A DNA stretch of 64,000 nt. Source: UKL13-2 sp038206765. GTDB lineage: Bacteria; Pseudomonadota; Gammaproteobacteria; Burkholderiales; Usitatibacteraceae. How positions within the stretch are numbered: the stretch's first letter is position 1; each line of letters starts with the position of its first letter. Location of the stretch: positions 67,686 through 131,685 of the forward strand of contig JBBRAM010000010.1 of NCBI GenBank assembly GCA_038206765.1. The letters run 5' to 3'. Below the pieces are notes generated by a model. The model did no database searches, was not told the DNA's origin, and saw only the letters and a list, made by a program, of their open reading frames with translations. Below are positions 1-9,489 of this stretch, in pieces. The translations under genes and the position numbers were made by a program.

Positions 1-1
1 C

Positions 2-1054
2 GCTAAACGCATCCTCATCATCAACGTCACACGGATCGGCGACACTCTTCTTAACACGCCCGCCATCCGCGCCATCGCCCAGCATTTCCCGAATGCCGCC
101 ATCACTTGTTTGGGTCACGCCAAGCGGGTCGAGGTGCTGCAGCATTTGCCGTATTTGGCAAAAGTCGGTGGCATTGATAAAAAATCGGCACGCTATCGTG
201 GTCGCCTGGGGTCACTCACGGGCGATCGCTATGATTGGGCGTTTGTCTGGGGAAATGACGACGCGCTGCATCGCTATGCCTTGCGTAAATCGGATCGCGT
301 TGTTGGCTACGTGCAACGCGATTCGTCGTTGAACCAGCAGCTATTTCACGCCGCCGATGAGCCAGCTCTATATTCACTGCACGGGGTAGCCATGCAATTG
401 GCGCTACCGCTATCCGTTGGTATTGCAGCCAATGGTTACGCGTTGGACTACGTCGTAACGGCTGATGAAACAGCGGCCGCACGCGCGACACTGCAAGCAG
501 ATTTACCCGCAAACAAAAAGCCCATTATTGGCCTGCAAGTGGCAAGCTTCCCCACCAAAGCCTATCGCGATTGGCCGATTGAGCAATTCATCGCCTTGGC
601 GGTGCGCATTCTGAAATCGCATCCCAACGCACATTTTTTATTGTTCGGTGGCACTGACGATCAGCCGCGCACCAAACTTTTTGCCGACATTTTGCCCGAC
701 AACACTATCGACTATGCGGGTAACTTAGGCCTGCGCAAAACGGTTGCCGTCATGAAAGAAATTGATTTGTACATCGGCGTGGATACGGGCCCGACGCACA
801 TGTACGGCTCGCTGAGCCAATGGAATAAACCAATGGTCTCGATGTATCACCCAACGCTGCCGAGCGCGCTGTACAAGCCCTTGCAGCACCCGGCGCTCTA
901 TGTTGTTGACCATCCGCTTGCCGGAATGACGAAGGACGAATCCATTCCGATGTCAGACATCAGCGTCGAAACGGTTTGGGAACGGGTTTCAGATGCGTTG
1001 GAAGGTGTGCCTTCAAGGTTTTCGGGGATGCTGCCGGTTGGTGTGCGCCTATAG
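2..1054 (+). CDS. Glycosyltransferase family 9 (LPS heptosyltransferase-like), 5' truncated
   Basis: Transfers a sugar, in characterised members ADP-heptose, onto the lipopolysaccharide core at the cytoplasmic face of the inner membrane. The reading frame is open from base 2, so the true start lies before the window; about 350 residues are visible. The N-terminal strand and loop reads ILIINVTRIGDTLLNTPAIR, the usual GT9 opening with the acceptor-side Gly-Asp. Near the C-terminus, GVDTGPTHMYGSL matches the family's D-TGP-H donor-site motif. A TTG at 110 gives a shorter frame but would remove the conserved N-terminal fold, so I reject it as the start. The multi-module glycosyltransferase about 4.4 kb downstream fits a polysaccharide locus extending off the left edge. 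The acceptor and exact sugar cannot be read from the sequence. Confidence 0.9.
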   Translation, partial: AKRILIINVTRIGDTLLNTPAIRAIAQHFPNAAITCLGHAKRVEVLQHLPYLAKVGGIDKKSARYRGRLGSLTGDRYDWAFVWGNDDALHRYALRKSDRVVGYVQRDSSLNQQLFHAADEPALYSLHGVAMQLALPLSVGIAANGYALDYVVTADETAAARATLQADLPANKKPIIGLQVASFPTKAYRDWPIEQFIALAVRILKSHPNAHFLLFGGTDDQPRTKLFADILPDNTIDYAGNLGLRKTVAVMKEIDLYIGVDTGPTHMYGSLSQWNKPMVSMYHPTLPSALYKPLQHPALYVVDHPLAGMTKDESIPMSDISVETVWERVSDALEGVPSRFSGMLPVGVRL

Positions 1055-1061
1055 CGGAAAC

Positions 1062-1086
1062 GCCCCCAACTCCGCTGTTGGCGGGC
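1062..1086. terminator. Possible hairpin terminator between convergent genes
   Basis: GCCCCCAAC and GTTGGCGGGC form a stem of nine pairs with one bulge around a TCCGCT loop. It sits in the 61-base gap between the convergent glycosyltransferase and VPS10-like genes. The following T-tract is poor, so intrinsic termination is only plausible. Confidence 0.35.
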
Positions 1087-1115
1087 TTCTCCAGCCATCC
1101 CCAGAGAGTTTGCGT

Positions 1116-4100
1116 TTAACGTAGCAAGCGGAAATCTACCAGCAGCTTTACTTTGGCTGACGCCGAATCGCGATCAACGGCGCCCGTTGCCTGCCCGTTT
1201 GTGCCGCCAGCACTGGTGCCGTCGTCGCTAAATGCCATGACTTGCGGCGGTGTAGGCACCAATTTTTTGCCGTTTCCAGCCAGCACTTTATTCAAGGTTT
1301 TAAGGTCGTTGTCAATAAGCTCTACAAACTGTTTGGTTACCTCACCAAGTTCAGACTCCAGCGCGACGATGTTTTCAATCTGATAGACCGCTGGTTCGCC
1401 CTCGTAGCCCATAATTGCGCCGTAGAGCTGATCGGTGTGTTCGCGCAGGCGCTCTTCTCCAGTAATGGCACCACCTTCGGTTGTGGCCACGATCAGTTTG
1501 CGAACGCTATCAACCTTCTCGTCAAGCGCTGCAATTGGTTTTTTTGCGGTATGTTCAGCAGGCAGGGCTTCATTGGCTTCGGCAAGTTCATTGCGTAAAA
1601 AGTTGATACGGTCCATCAACTGGCTCTCCGCTGCAAACAGCGCCTTCACTCTGGATGCAGCGGTATATTGCGCTTGCCGATCCACCAACTTAAATACGGC
1701 GCGGCTATCAAGGCTGACCGTGATGGGTGCTTCAATCGTCTGCCCGTTCTTGGTAATGCGAACGCGGTAGATGCCCGGCAACACCCGTGGCCCTTGTGTG
1801 CCAGCTTCGGCCAGTTGCGCGGCAGGGGGCACGCGCGGCGGTTTTTCACGCATCGACCACACGACTCGATTAAGTCCCGGGCGCTTGCTGGCGGGCAATT
1901 CATCGATTACTTGTCCTTTGGCATCAAGAATCTCGATTTTTAATTTGCCAAACAAATGGCGTGATCGCTGGTAATACGAAATAACCGCACCACTCGATGG
2001 GTTGCCACCAACGAATACCGCATCGCCGCCAGGCCAGCCGCCATTGGCTTGCAGGCGTTGTTGCGTCGGGCGCGACGGCACAAAGCTAATTTCTGCGTTG
2101 AGTAATTTTTCGGATAGTGCACGCAATGGGGTAATGTCATCGACAATCCAAATGCCGCGGCCATGCGTCCCAATGATGAGATCATTTTCACGCGGATGGA
2201 TGGCGATATCGCGTACCGCAACGGCAGGCAAATTGCCGCCTTTGAAGCGCGCCCAACGCACGCCGCCATCCGCTGAAATATAAAGGCCCAATTCGGTACC
2301 TAAAAAAAGTAAATCAGACTTAAGTAAATCTTCTTTAATCACATGGGCATAACCCAGCACGTTTTTTAAATTTTCTGGTGATAAAAGCGGTGTCCATGTT
2401 TTGCCAAAATCGCGGGTCCGGTACACATAGGCGGACATATCGCCAAAGGTATGCCGATCAAATGCCGCATAGGCGGTACCTGCATCAAAACGGCTGGCCT
2501 CAATCCAGCTAACCCATGCATGTTTTGGCAACCCGGTAATATTCCCCACCACATTGAGCCAAGACTTACCGCCGTCGCGCGTGATTTGCAGATTGCCATC
2601 ATCGGTACCCGCCCAAATTATGTTGGCATTTTTAGGCGATTCGCTAATCGAATAAATGGTTTCATGCATTTCTGCAGCAGAGTTATCAACGGTTACACCG
2701 CCAGATTTCTCTTGTTGCTGCTTGGCGGGGTCATTGGTTGTTAAATCAGGCGAAATACGAACCCAGCTTTGGCCGTGATCGCGGGTGCGATATAAAAATT
2801 GACTGCCGATGTAGAGAGTATTTTTATCATTTGGCGAAAGCGCAATTGGCGCATTCCAGTTGAAACGCAGCTTCTTGAACGCTTTTAAATCTGCCGAATT
2901 GAGCCGTGGTTGAATATCACGGGTTTCATGCGTCAACCGATTCACACGTCCAATCGCACCACCCTGCGCTTCTGCATACAAATAATTGGGGTCAGTTGGA
3001 TCGGTGAATGTCCAGAAACCATCACCGCCAAAAATGTTTTCCCATTGGCCATTGGTAATGCCACCCGGGTACTGCGATTGTCCAACCCATGAGCTATTGT
3101 CCTGCAAGCCTCCATAGACCTGATACGGATCTTTGGCGTCAACACTCACATGATAGAACTGCGAAACCGGTAAATTGTTACTTTTCCACCACTTGCTGCC
3201 GCCGTTGTGGGAGGTCCACATGCCGCCATCATCGCCTGCAAATAGGGTTTGACCTTGGCTAGCTGGCGTGGGGTCAATCCAGACATCGTGGACATCACCG
3301 TGCATGCCAACAAAGCCACCGATTGCACTAAAGCTTTTGCCCGCATCCGCACTCACAATAAGCGCACCGCCAGTTTTGTAAACCCTATCGGCATTGAGTG
3401 GATCGACAATTAGATTCGCAAAATAAAACGGGCGCCACACCATCCCCTGGCTTTTGTCGCGCGCCTGCCAGGTTTGCCCGCCATCGTCCGAAACATAGAG
3501 CGCACTATCGCTTGATTCAACGAACGCATAAACACGTTTGGCGTCGCTTGGCGCTACCGTTACGGCTATGCGGCCAAACGGTTTTTTGGGGAACCCTTTA
3601 TTGGTGGATTCTGTAATTTCAGCCCATGTTTGGCCGCCGTCTGCGGAGCGAAATAAGCCGCTGCCCGAAGCCGTCGATGGAGATTCACCACCGGAGCGAA
3701 AGGTCCAACCCTGGCGACGGAAATCCCACAGCCCAGCAAAAATAATATCGGGATTCGTTGGGTCAAGCGAAATCATTGAACAGCCGGTCGAGAGATTGCC
3801 GCCCTTGAGGACTAAATTCCAGCTCTTACCGCCATCGCTTGTTTTGTAAAGGCCGCGGTCTGCTGAATCGCTCCAGAGCTTGCCAGCCACGCAGGCGTAC
3901 ACAGTGTTTCCATTTTTAGGGCTAACCAAAATTTTTGCGATGCGCTCCGAGTTTGGCAAACCAACGTTCGCCCATGTGTCGCCTCCATCGCTAGATTTAT
4001 AGACGCCGTCGCCAATTGAAACACTGTTGCGCGTCCACGCCTCGCCTGTACCAACCCAAACCGTATTTGAATTTTTGGGATCAACCGCCACCGCGCCGAT

Positions 4101-4439
4101 AGATTGCACTGCCTGCTCATCAAATACCGGGCGGTATAAGGTTCCACTGTCCTCGGTTTTCCAAACGCCACCGCTGGCAGCAGCGACGTAAAGCGTGGAC
4201 TTGCCGGATGCGGTGCGCATACCCGCAATCGCTGAAACGCGGCCACTCATCGCCGCCGAACCAATATTGCGAGCACCCAACCCGGAGATGGTGCCAGAAT
4301 CAAATTTTGGCGGCTCGGGGGCGGCACCAGCAGCGGTCGCAGTGCCGCCAAAGGGCCCGGCAGCTAAGCAAAACACGGTGACCAAAAATGACAACAATCC
4401 GTCGGCAAAACGTCGATTTTTTTTAAATTGGGTATGCAT
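1116..4439 (-). CDS. Secreted Asp-box / VPS10-like beta-propeller protein
   Basis: An exported protein of about 1107 residues built from BNR/Asp-box repeats, the short motifs that cap blades of sialidase- and sortilin-type beta-propellers. I count about ten copies, for example SSDGGDTW, TSDGGKSW, SADGGQTW, SDDGGQTW, TRDHGQSW and TRDFGKTW. A signal peptide is visible (Lys/Arg-rich start, hydrophobic stretch, then TATAAG). The last 250 residues lack the repeats and include a helical, Glu/Lys-rich part. An upstream in-frame ATG at 4481 exists, but the start at 4439 is preceded by AGGAAGG five bases away and opens directly on the signal peptide. The LolA-like gene lies 10 bases upstream on the same strand, so the two are probably co-transcribed. 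Automated annotations call such proteins glycosyl hydrolase or sortilin-like; I see no catalytic sialidase residues, so no enzymatic role is assigned. Confidence 0.85.
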   Translation of the reverse strand: MHTQFKKNRRFADGLLSFLVTVFCLAAGPFGGTATAAGAAPEPPKFDSGTISGLGARNIGSAAMSGRVSAIAGMRTASGKSTLYVAAASGGVWKTEDSGTLYRPVFDEQAVQSIGAVAVDPKNSNTVWVGTGEAWTRNSVSIGDGVYKSSDGGDTWANVGLPNSERIAKILVSPKNGNTVYACVAGKLWSDSADRGLYKTSDGGKSWNLVLKGGNLSTGCSMISLDPTNPDIIFAGLWDFRRQGWTFRSGGESPSTASGSGLFRSADGGQTWAEITESTNKGFPKKPFGRIAVTVAPSDAKRVYAFVESSDSALYVSDDGGQTWQARDKSQGMVWRPFYFANLIVDPLNADRVYKTGGALIVSADAGKSFSAIGGFVGMHGDVHDVWIDPTPASQGQTLFAGDDGGMWTSHNGGSKWWKSNNLPVSQFYHVSVDAKDPYQVYGGLQDNSSWVGQSQYPGGITNGQWENIFGGDGFWTFTDPTDPNYLYAEAQGGAIGRVNRLTHETRDIQPRLNSADLKAFKKLRFNWNAPIALSPNDKNTLYIGSQFLYRTRDHGQSWVRISPDLTTNDPAKQQQEKSGGVTVDNSAAEMHETIYSISESPKNANIIWAGTDDGNLQITRDGGKSWLNVVGNITGLPKHAWVSWIEASRFDAGTAYAAFDRHTFGDMSAYVYRTRDFGKTWTPLLSPENLKNVLGYAHVIKEDLLKSDLLFLGTELGLYISADGGVRWARFKGGNLPAVAVRDIAIHPRENDLIIGTHGRGIWIVDDITPLRALSEKLLNAEISFVPSRPTQQRLQANGGWPGGDAVFVGGNPSSGAVISYYQRSRHLFGKLKIEILDAKGQVIDELPASKRPGLNRVVWSMREKPPRVPPAAQLAEAGTQGPRVLPGIYRVRITKNGQTIEAPITVSLDSRAVFKLVDRQAQYTAASRVKALFAAESQLMDRINFLRNELAEANEALPAEHTAKKPIAALDEKVDSVRKLIVATTEGGAITGEERLREHTDQLYGAIMGYEGEPAVYQIENIVALESELGEVTKQFVELIDNDLKTLNKVLAGNGKKLVPTPPQVMAFSDDGTSAGGTNGQATGAVDRDSASAKVKLLVDFRLLR

Positions 4440-4449
4440 GATTGCCTTC

Positions 4450-5211
4450 CTATTTGTTGGTCTTTGCGATGGGAAAAGCAAACACAGCGCTATCGACCGC
4501 GGGATTCACTTCTGCTTTTTCGATTACGATCTTTTGCTTGTCAGTTGAGCCCTTGTTGCCCGTCGCCATCGCAAAAGGAAGCATCACGCCACTTACTTTT
4601 TCATAATCACCCAAATCGGTTTCGATGGCGAGTTGTACACCGTTTTCTATACGCTGACTCAACACCCGAATTTCTAAGTAATGATCGGGGTCGAGAAAGA
4701 CATATTCAGTATCGCCATTGGTGCGAACCAACTTGATTTTATGCGCAAGCGTACCATCGACATCCTCGGTACCAAGGTAGGTAACTGTCGCCCCTTTGGC
4801 TTTCCAATCAACCAGTGCCCCATCAAACTCAATTGCTGATTCGACAAGGCCTTTGCTGTCGTCCGCCGACAAACGTTCGGGGTCGCGGCGCCCGCCGAAT
4901 GGATTGATTTGCCACCCGCTCTTGCCGTCATAGGCCTGAATTTGTGTCATGCCCTGAAGCGTCGCCTCCATACGCACCTGCATGGGGCGCTTAAATATTT
5001 GTGTCATCGCCATTTTCATCTGCCCCTGATTGAAGAGCAACTGACCGGTCAATTTGAGCGACTGCATCGATCGAATAGCAGCCATCCCGCCGTGAGCTTC
5101 AATATTTTTATCGACAAGCTCGTTGATCGTCCAGGTTTTTCCCGCTTGGGCACTGCCAGATGCAGCCAATATTGCGACGCTACAGATGGTGCTGATGAGG
5201 CGTGGGCGCAT
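4450..5211 (-). CDS. LolA-like outer-membrane lipoprotein-sorting family protein
   Basis: A 253-residue exported protein with an N-terminal signal peptide ending near SGSAQA. The body has the pattern of the LolA/LolB-like half-barrel family: an N-terminal helix (INELVDKNIEAHGG), followed by alternating beta-strands such as KLTGQLLF, ATLQGMTQIQAYDGKSGW and TEYVFLDPDHYLEI. Related proteins are annotated as outer membrane lipoprotein-sorting proteins, but true LolA is shorter and the substrate of this branch is unknown. It ends 10 bases before the start of the VPS10-like gene, which suggests a two-gene operon. A chaperone or carrier role for its partner or for a lipid is inference. Confidence 0.75.
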   Translation of the reverse strand: MRPRLISTICSVAILAASGSAQAGKTWTINELVDKNIEAHGGMAAIRSMQSLKLTGQLLFNQGQMKMAMTQIFKRPMQVRMEATLQGMTQIQAYDGKSGWQINPFGGRRDPERLSADDSKGLVESAIEFDGALVDWKAKGATVTYLGTEDVDGTLAHKIKLVRTNGDTEYVFLDPDHYLEIRVLSQRIENGVQLAIETDLGDYEKVSGVMLPFAMATGNKGSTDKQKIVIEKAEVNPAVDSAVFAFPIAKTNK

Positions 5212-5457
5212 AAGTTCTCCGTTTTTTCGTTAATTTCTGACAATTGTTTTTGAATGGTCGCAAGGAAGGTGAAAATGCCACAAATCGGCTGCACATTAAC
5301 GATAATTTGCCGGAAGAGTATACCCTTTACACGCGCCCGATTTTCTTAAATTTTAGTGGGCTACGAGCGTTAGATCTCGCCATCTAATCCCCCCGCGAGT
5401 AGCTTTATTCGTTACCGACGACTTCCATCGTTTTCAAATAGATACCGCCCCGCACAA

Positions 5458-8400
5458 CTACGCCATATCCAACACGCTCGCCAACGCCCCCCGAGCCCGC
5501 CGGCTCGAAAAATAGGTATCGATATTCACCAACGATGCCTTAGAAAGCGCATTCCAAAGCACCTCATCTGCATGCCCGCGAATTACCGCATCGGCGAACG
5601 CTTCCGGCGTGTCGGCGACCAGCGCCTCAATACCATCCCGCAAAAACATACCCTCAACCGAAACTGTGGTGGCCACTACTGGCACACCATATTGCATCGA
5701 AATATTAATCTTGCCTTTCACACCCGCGCCGTAGCGCAGCGGCGAAATCGAGAGCCGCGCGGATTGATAATACGGCGCAACATCCTGCACAAAACCGGCG
5801 ATGACAAAATCAGGCGCGGCGAATTTTTGTAGCGATGGCGGTGCGTTGCTACCGATCAGTGTGGTGACCAAACCCGGCGCTTTTTGCCGGATGATGGGCA
5901 GCACGTTTTCGCAATACCACGTCACCGCATCAAGATTCGGCGGGTGACGGAACCCGCCGATAAACAAGATGCCGTCGCGTTCGGCAAATGTTTTGGGTCC
6001 CGGCGTGGTGTCGTGAATGGTGGCAACAATATTGACGCGCACTTGCGGCGCCAACGTATCGAGTAAGGCTTGTTCAACCGGGCTCACTACTAATGTAATG
6101 TCTGACTTCGCCATGATATCCAACTCTTGTTTTTTCATGGCTTCCGCTGCGGCAATGAGGCCCGGCCGTGGATCTAATTCGGCTAAGCGTTGCTGACGCA
6201 AGAAATGCAGGTCGACGGTATCAAATACCAGCTTTGCACGCGGCGCAACCCGTTTGACAAGATCGACATATTTCACCGCGACGGTCGCACGGGACAACAT
6301 GATCACGTCGTATTGCGCTGCGGTGCGCTCTAGGATTGCGGTGATGGACGAATAAAACGGATGCCACAACACCTCAACACCGAGCGCTTGAATATCCTGT
6401 GTATAAGGCAATCGATATTCCAAATTGTCCGCAACAAACGTGACCTTGCAACCCAAGTTCGCCATGATTTTCAGCATCGCAAACATACGTAGCGAGCCGG
6501 CATCTTGGTCGGGTGTGAGCATGCAGGCATCTAGCACCAGCACGCGCCGCTTGCTGTAGCGATCCCGCTCCAGCTGGGGCGATAAGCCATTGATGCGGTG
6601 CTTCGCAAGAACGGTACGCCAGCGATTCACAAAGGTCTCTTGGTTGATGACTTGATGCTTTTTAACGCCTTGCGTGAGATCAGTACCGGAACTCTTGCCT
6701 TCAAAATGCACCACCACCGCTCGCGGCTGGTAGAAAACCCTTTTGCCAGCTGCTCGAACGCGGAAGGCCAAATCAGCATCCTCGTAATAGGCTGGCGCAT
6801 AAGTCTCATCAAAGCCGCCGAGTTCATGCCAAAAATCACGGCGAATCAGCAAGCACGCGCCGGAACAATAATCAGCTTCCCGCAAATAGTTGTATTCGGG
6901 TTTGTCCGCACGATCATTGCGCCCATAATTCCAGCCAGAGCCGTCGCGCCAAATAATGCCCCCCGCCTCTTGCAAGCTGCCATCGGGGTAAATCAGTTTG
7001 CAACCAACCATGCCGGTGTTTTCTTTTTCGTCGAACACTCGTGCCATTTCTTGCAACCAGCCACCGGTGACGATGGTGTCGTTATTCAAAATCATCAGAT
7101 ACTCGCCTCGTGCGAGCTTGGCCGCTTTATTGCAATTACGCAAAAACCCGAGGTTTTTTTCATTGCGAACAATGGTGATCCCGCTAACGACTGCGAACGC
7201 CTCCGCCGCAGGCTCGGGCGAACAATCATCGATCACGATCACCTCAATGTCTAAATCAGCACAGGTAGCGGCAATGCTTTTTAGGCAGGTGAAGGTCAAT
7301 AAATGCTGCGCATAAATCGGAATGATGATCGAAAACTTTGGTTTCAGGTTGGGCAAGACACTCGGCACAACTAATGGCGTAATGGCCGTTTCCAAAGTAT
7401 AAATTTGCTTTGACGCCGTCGGCGATTCGGCGCGGCGGGTAAGTTTTTCATGCACGCGCTTGCTCAACGCGACGGCGCCCTCTTCTTTCAAAATTTGGGT
7501 CGCTACCGAAATGCGATGAGGCAATTGTCGGGTGCTCAGTTGGGTGTCATTTGCGCGGTGTTTAAGCGACTTAATAAAATGCGCAATTGTGCGTAAAGGC
7601 GATGTTAAGCGCCAAAAACGGCTTGCGCTAATTTCGTTAAATGCAGCGCGTGCCTCATCGCGTTCGTGCTCCAACGTAGCACGGGTATCTTTAAGTGCTG
7701 TTGCCAATTCTTCCTGATGACGCTGCAATACGCCGTATTCAGCGTTGAGTTGTTGCAGCGAGAAATTTAAATCATCCACATCCTGATCGCGCTGACCGAG
7801 AACGGCGTGCGCCGCATCGGCTGACGCTCTGGCGGCGACCAGTTCTAGGTCAGATACATCAATGCGGCGCACCAATTCACGCCTTGCCTCGACCTGCCCG
7901 CAAACTACGCCAAGACGGTATAAGTCGGCCAACGCGTATTCAGTGGCGGATTGAATTTTCTTGGGCGGATAAAAAAATGCAGCTTTTAGTATCGGGCTCA
8001 AAGCGGCTGGCCCCGCGCTACGAGACATTGATAGATTGGAACAAAATCCAGACAGATAATTAGCCACATATTGCGCGGTAGTTAAATGGTCAGATGGATA
8101 CGCCGAGCGCAAGGCGGATTGAACGCTGGCGCCAACACTGGTATTGGTATTTGCTGCGGCCAGTAACGCGTCATTCCAAGCGCTCGCCGCACTATTCCAA
8201 TCGAGCATCGTTGCCTGCGGGGCAGCTTCGAGTCGCTCTATAAACGCGCCGAGCCGAGAGGCCACGATGGGCAAGCCTGCATCCAACGCAACGCTCAAGG
8301 TGTAGGAAAAACTCTCTGGAACTTGCGAAGGAAATAAAAAAGCATCTGCACGCTCTAGCGCAACCAATTCGCGCAGATTTTGTTCTTCATAGCTGCCGGT

Positions 8401-9276
8401 GTTAGTTAGCGGCACATCTGGAAACACTAGCACTGGCGCGGTGATTGGGCCGATGACGACAAATTTCAGCGGCAGATCTCGTCGCTTTGCATCAAGTGCG
8501 CAGGCCTCCACGATGTGCAGCCCTTTGCTTGGCGTCATGCGCCCCAAAATCAACACCTTTACGGTTTGTGAGGCTGGTGATGTGGCTACGGACGCTGGTG
8601 ATGCAGAGGTGGTTAACGTTGGCGCACCCCGGCTTTCCGGATGCGGCCACGTTAATATTTGAACATCAGGGAAATACTCGGCGATTGATTCTGCAATATA
8701 GCGCGATGGGCAAATAATGCGCGCGGCTGATCGCAAGAGCTTATGCATTTCAACCCGCCAAGCCTGGTTAGATAGCCCCCAGGCATGCTCAATCTCACGC
8801 GTCGGCACCACGCCGCCGTCATCCAAAAAATATTGCGGCGTGATGGGAAAATGATCGTGCAGCGTAATATCCAACGGCACGTTGAGTGTCGACGGCAAGT
8901 TGAGAATGGCTTTGGGTTGACCATCAACATGGTGCAAATGAATGCGCGACACAGGCAGCGATTTTAAAAAGTCGATGAGCTGCGGATATTCAGCCGCACC
9001 CGAAAAGTAGGCTATCAACGGCTCACCCAGCTTGGCCCATTTGACCGATAAAACGTCCTCACCAGCGGGCTTCAATATCAGCACCTCAGCCTTGTCGGCC
9101 AGCAGTGATGCCAGATCCTCAATATGGCGTTCTGTTCCACCGCCCAGCGCATGGGAAACCAAAACAATTTTCGGCAGCGACGATGCCGCCAGCCGCGCCA
9201 TGGAAGCATGGCGTTCGATTAAAAATGGATTGGGTTGAGATTCAGATTCGGCAGTCGTTACTGAAGTGGCGGTCAC
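5458..9276 (-). CDS. Three-module glycosyltransferase (GT4 - coiled coil - GT2 - GT4)
   Basis: A 1272-residue protein with three glycosyltransferase modules in one chain. Residues about 33-400 are GT4-like, with a GGGTERH loop and a LGRMTPSKGLH segment. Residues about 465-560 form a coiled coil ending in SRFWRLTSPLR, a linker typical of surface-polysaccharide transferases. Residues about 646-870 are a GT2 domain with IDD, LNNDT and YYEDADL carboxylate motifs. Residues about 910-1270 are a second GT4-like domain ending with GAGVKGKINISMQYGVPVVA. It probably adds several sugars to an O-antigen, capsule or glycoprotein; the sugars are unknown. The start is uncertain: GTG at 9276 is preceded by CCACCTCCT, which is the wrong sense for a ribosome site, and ATG at 9201 (before ARLAASSLPK) is an alternative. 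Confidence 0.88.
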   Translation of the reverse strand: MTATSVTTAESESQPNPFLIERHASMARLAASSLPKIVLVSHALGGGTERHIEDLASLLADKAEVLILKPAGEDVLSVKWAKLGEPLIAYFSGAAEYPQLIDFLKSLPVSRIHLHHVDGQPKAILNLPSTLNVPLDITLHDHFPITPQYFLDDGGVVPTREIEHAWGLSNQAWRVEMHKLLRSAARIICPSRYIAESIAEYFPDVQILTWPHPESRGAPTLTTSASPASVATSPASQTVKVLILGRMTPSKGLHIVEACALDAKRRDLPLKFVVIGPITAPVLVFPDVPLTNTGSYEEQNLRELVALERADAFLFPSQVPESFSYTLSVALDAGLPIVASRLGAFIERLEAAPQATMLDWNSAASAWNDALLAAANTNTSVGASVQSALRSAYPSDHLTTAQYVANYLSGFCSNLSMSRSAGPAALSPILKAAFFYPPKKIQSATEYALADLYRLGVVCGQVEARRELVRRIDVSDLELVAARASADAAHAVLGQRDQDVDDLNFSLQQLNAEYGVLQRHQEELATALKDTRATLEHERDEARAAFNEISASRFWRLTSPLRTIAHFIKSLKHRANDTQLSTRQLPHRISVATQILKEEGAVALSKRVHEKLTRRAESPTASKQIYTLETAITPLVVPSVLPNLKPKFSIIIPIYAQHLLTFTCLKSIAATCADLDIEVIVIDDCSPEPAAEAFAVVSGITIVRNEKNLGFLRNCNKAAKLARGEYLMILNNDTIVTGGWLQEMARVFDEKENTGMVGCKLIYPDGSLQEAGGIIWRDGSGWNYGRNDRADKPEYNYLREADYCSGACLLIRRDFWHELGGFDETYAPAYYEDADLAFRVRAAGKRVFYQPRAVVVHFEGKSSGTDLTQGVKKHQVINQETFVNRWRTVLAKHRINGLSPQLERDRYSKRRVLVLDACMLTPDQDAGSLRMFAMLKIMANLGCKVTFVADNLEYRLPYTQDIQALGVEVLWHPFYSSITAILERTAAQYDVIMLSRATVAVKYVDLVKRVAPRAKLVFDTVDLHFLRQQRLAELDPRPGLIAAAEAMKKQELDIMAKSDITLVVSPVEQALLDTLAPQVRVNIVATIHDTTPGPKTFAERDGILFIGGFRHPPNLDAVTWYCENVLPIIRQKAPGLVTTLIGSNAPPSLQKFAAPDFVIAGFVQDVAPYYQSARLSISPLRYGAGVKGKINISMQYGVPVVATTVSVEGMFLRDGIEALVADTPEAFADAVIRGHADEVLWNALSKASLVNIDTYFSSRRARGALASVLDMA

Positions 9277-9489
9277 AGGAGGTGGACAATCAAAAATGAG
9301 GCGTTGTGGAAATTAAAATCGATTTGCGATTATAAGCGAGACGGCGCACTTTCCAGCCGCGCTGATGTTGGGTTCAGGCTGCGCTCAGGCCGAGTTGAGG
9401 TCGCGCTGCGGCGGTACTGAAGCATCAATTTAGCGTATGCAATCCCAGAATCTTTCCTGCTAAATTTTGACCAACCTCAATCTCATGCG

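Noticed and set aside
6598..7254. A 218-codon open frame on the plus strand
   Set aside because: It lies wholly inside the minus-strand glycosyltransferase, in the GT2 domain whose motifs are intact, so it is a shadow frame.
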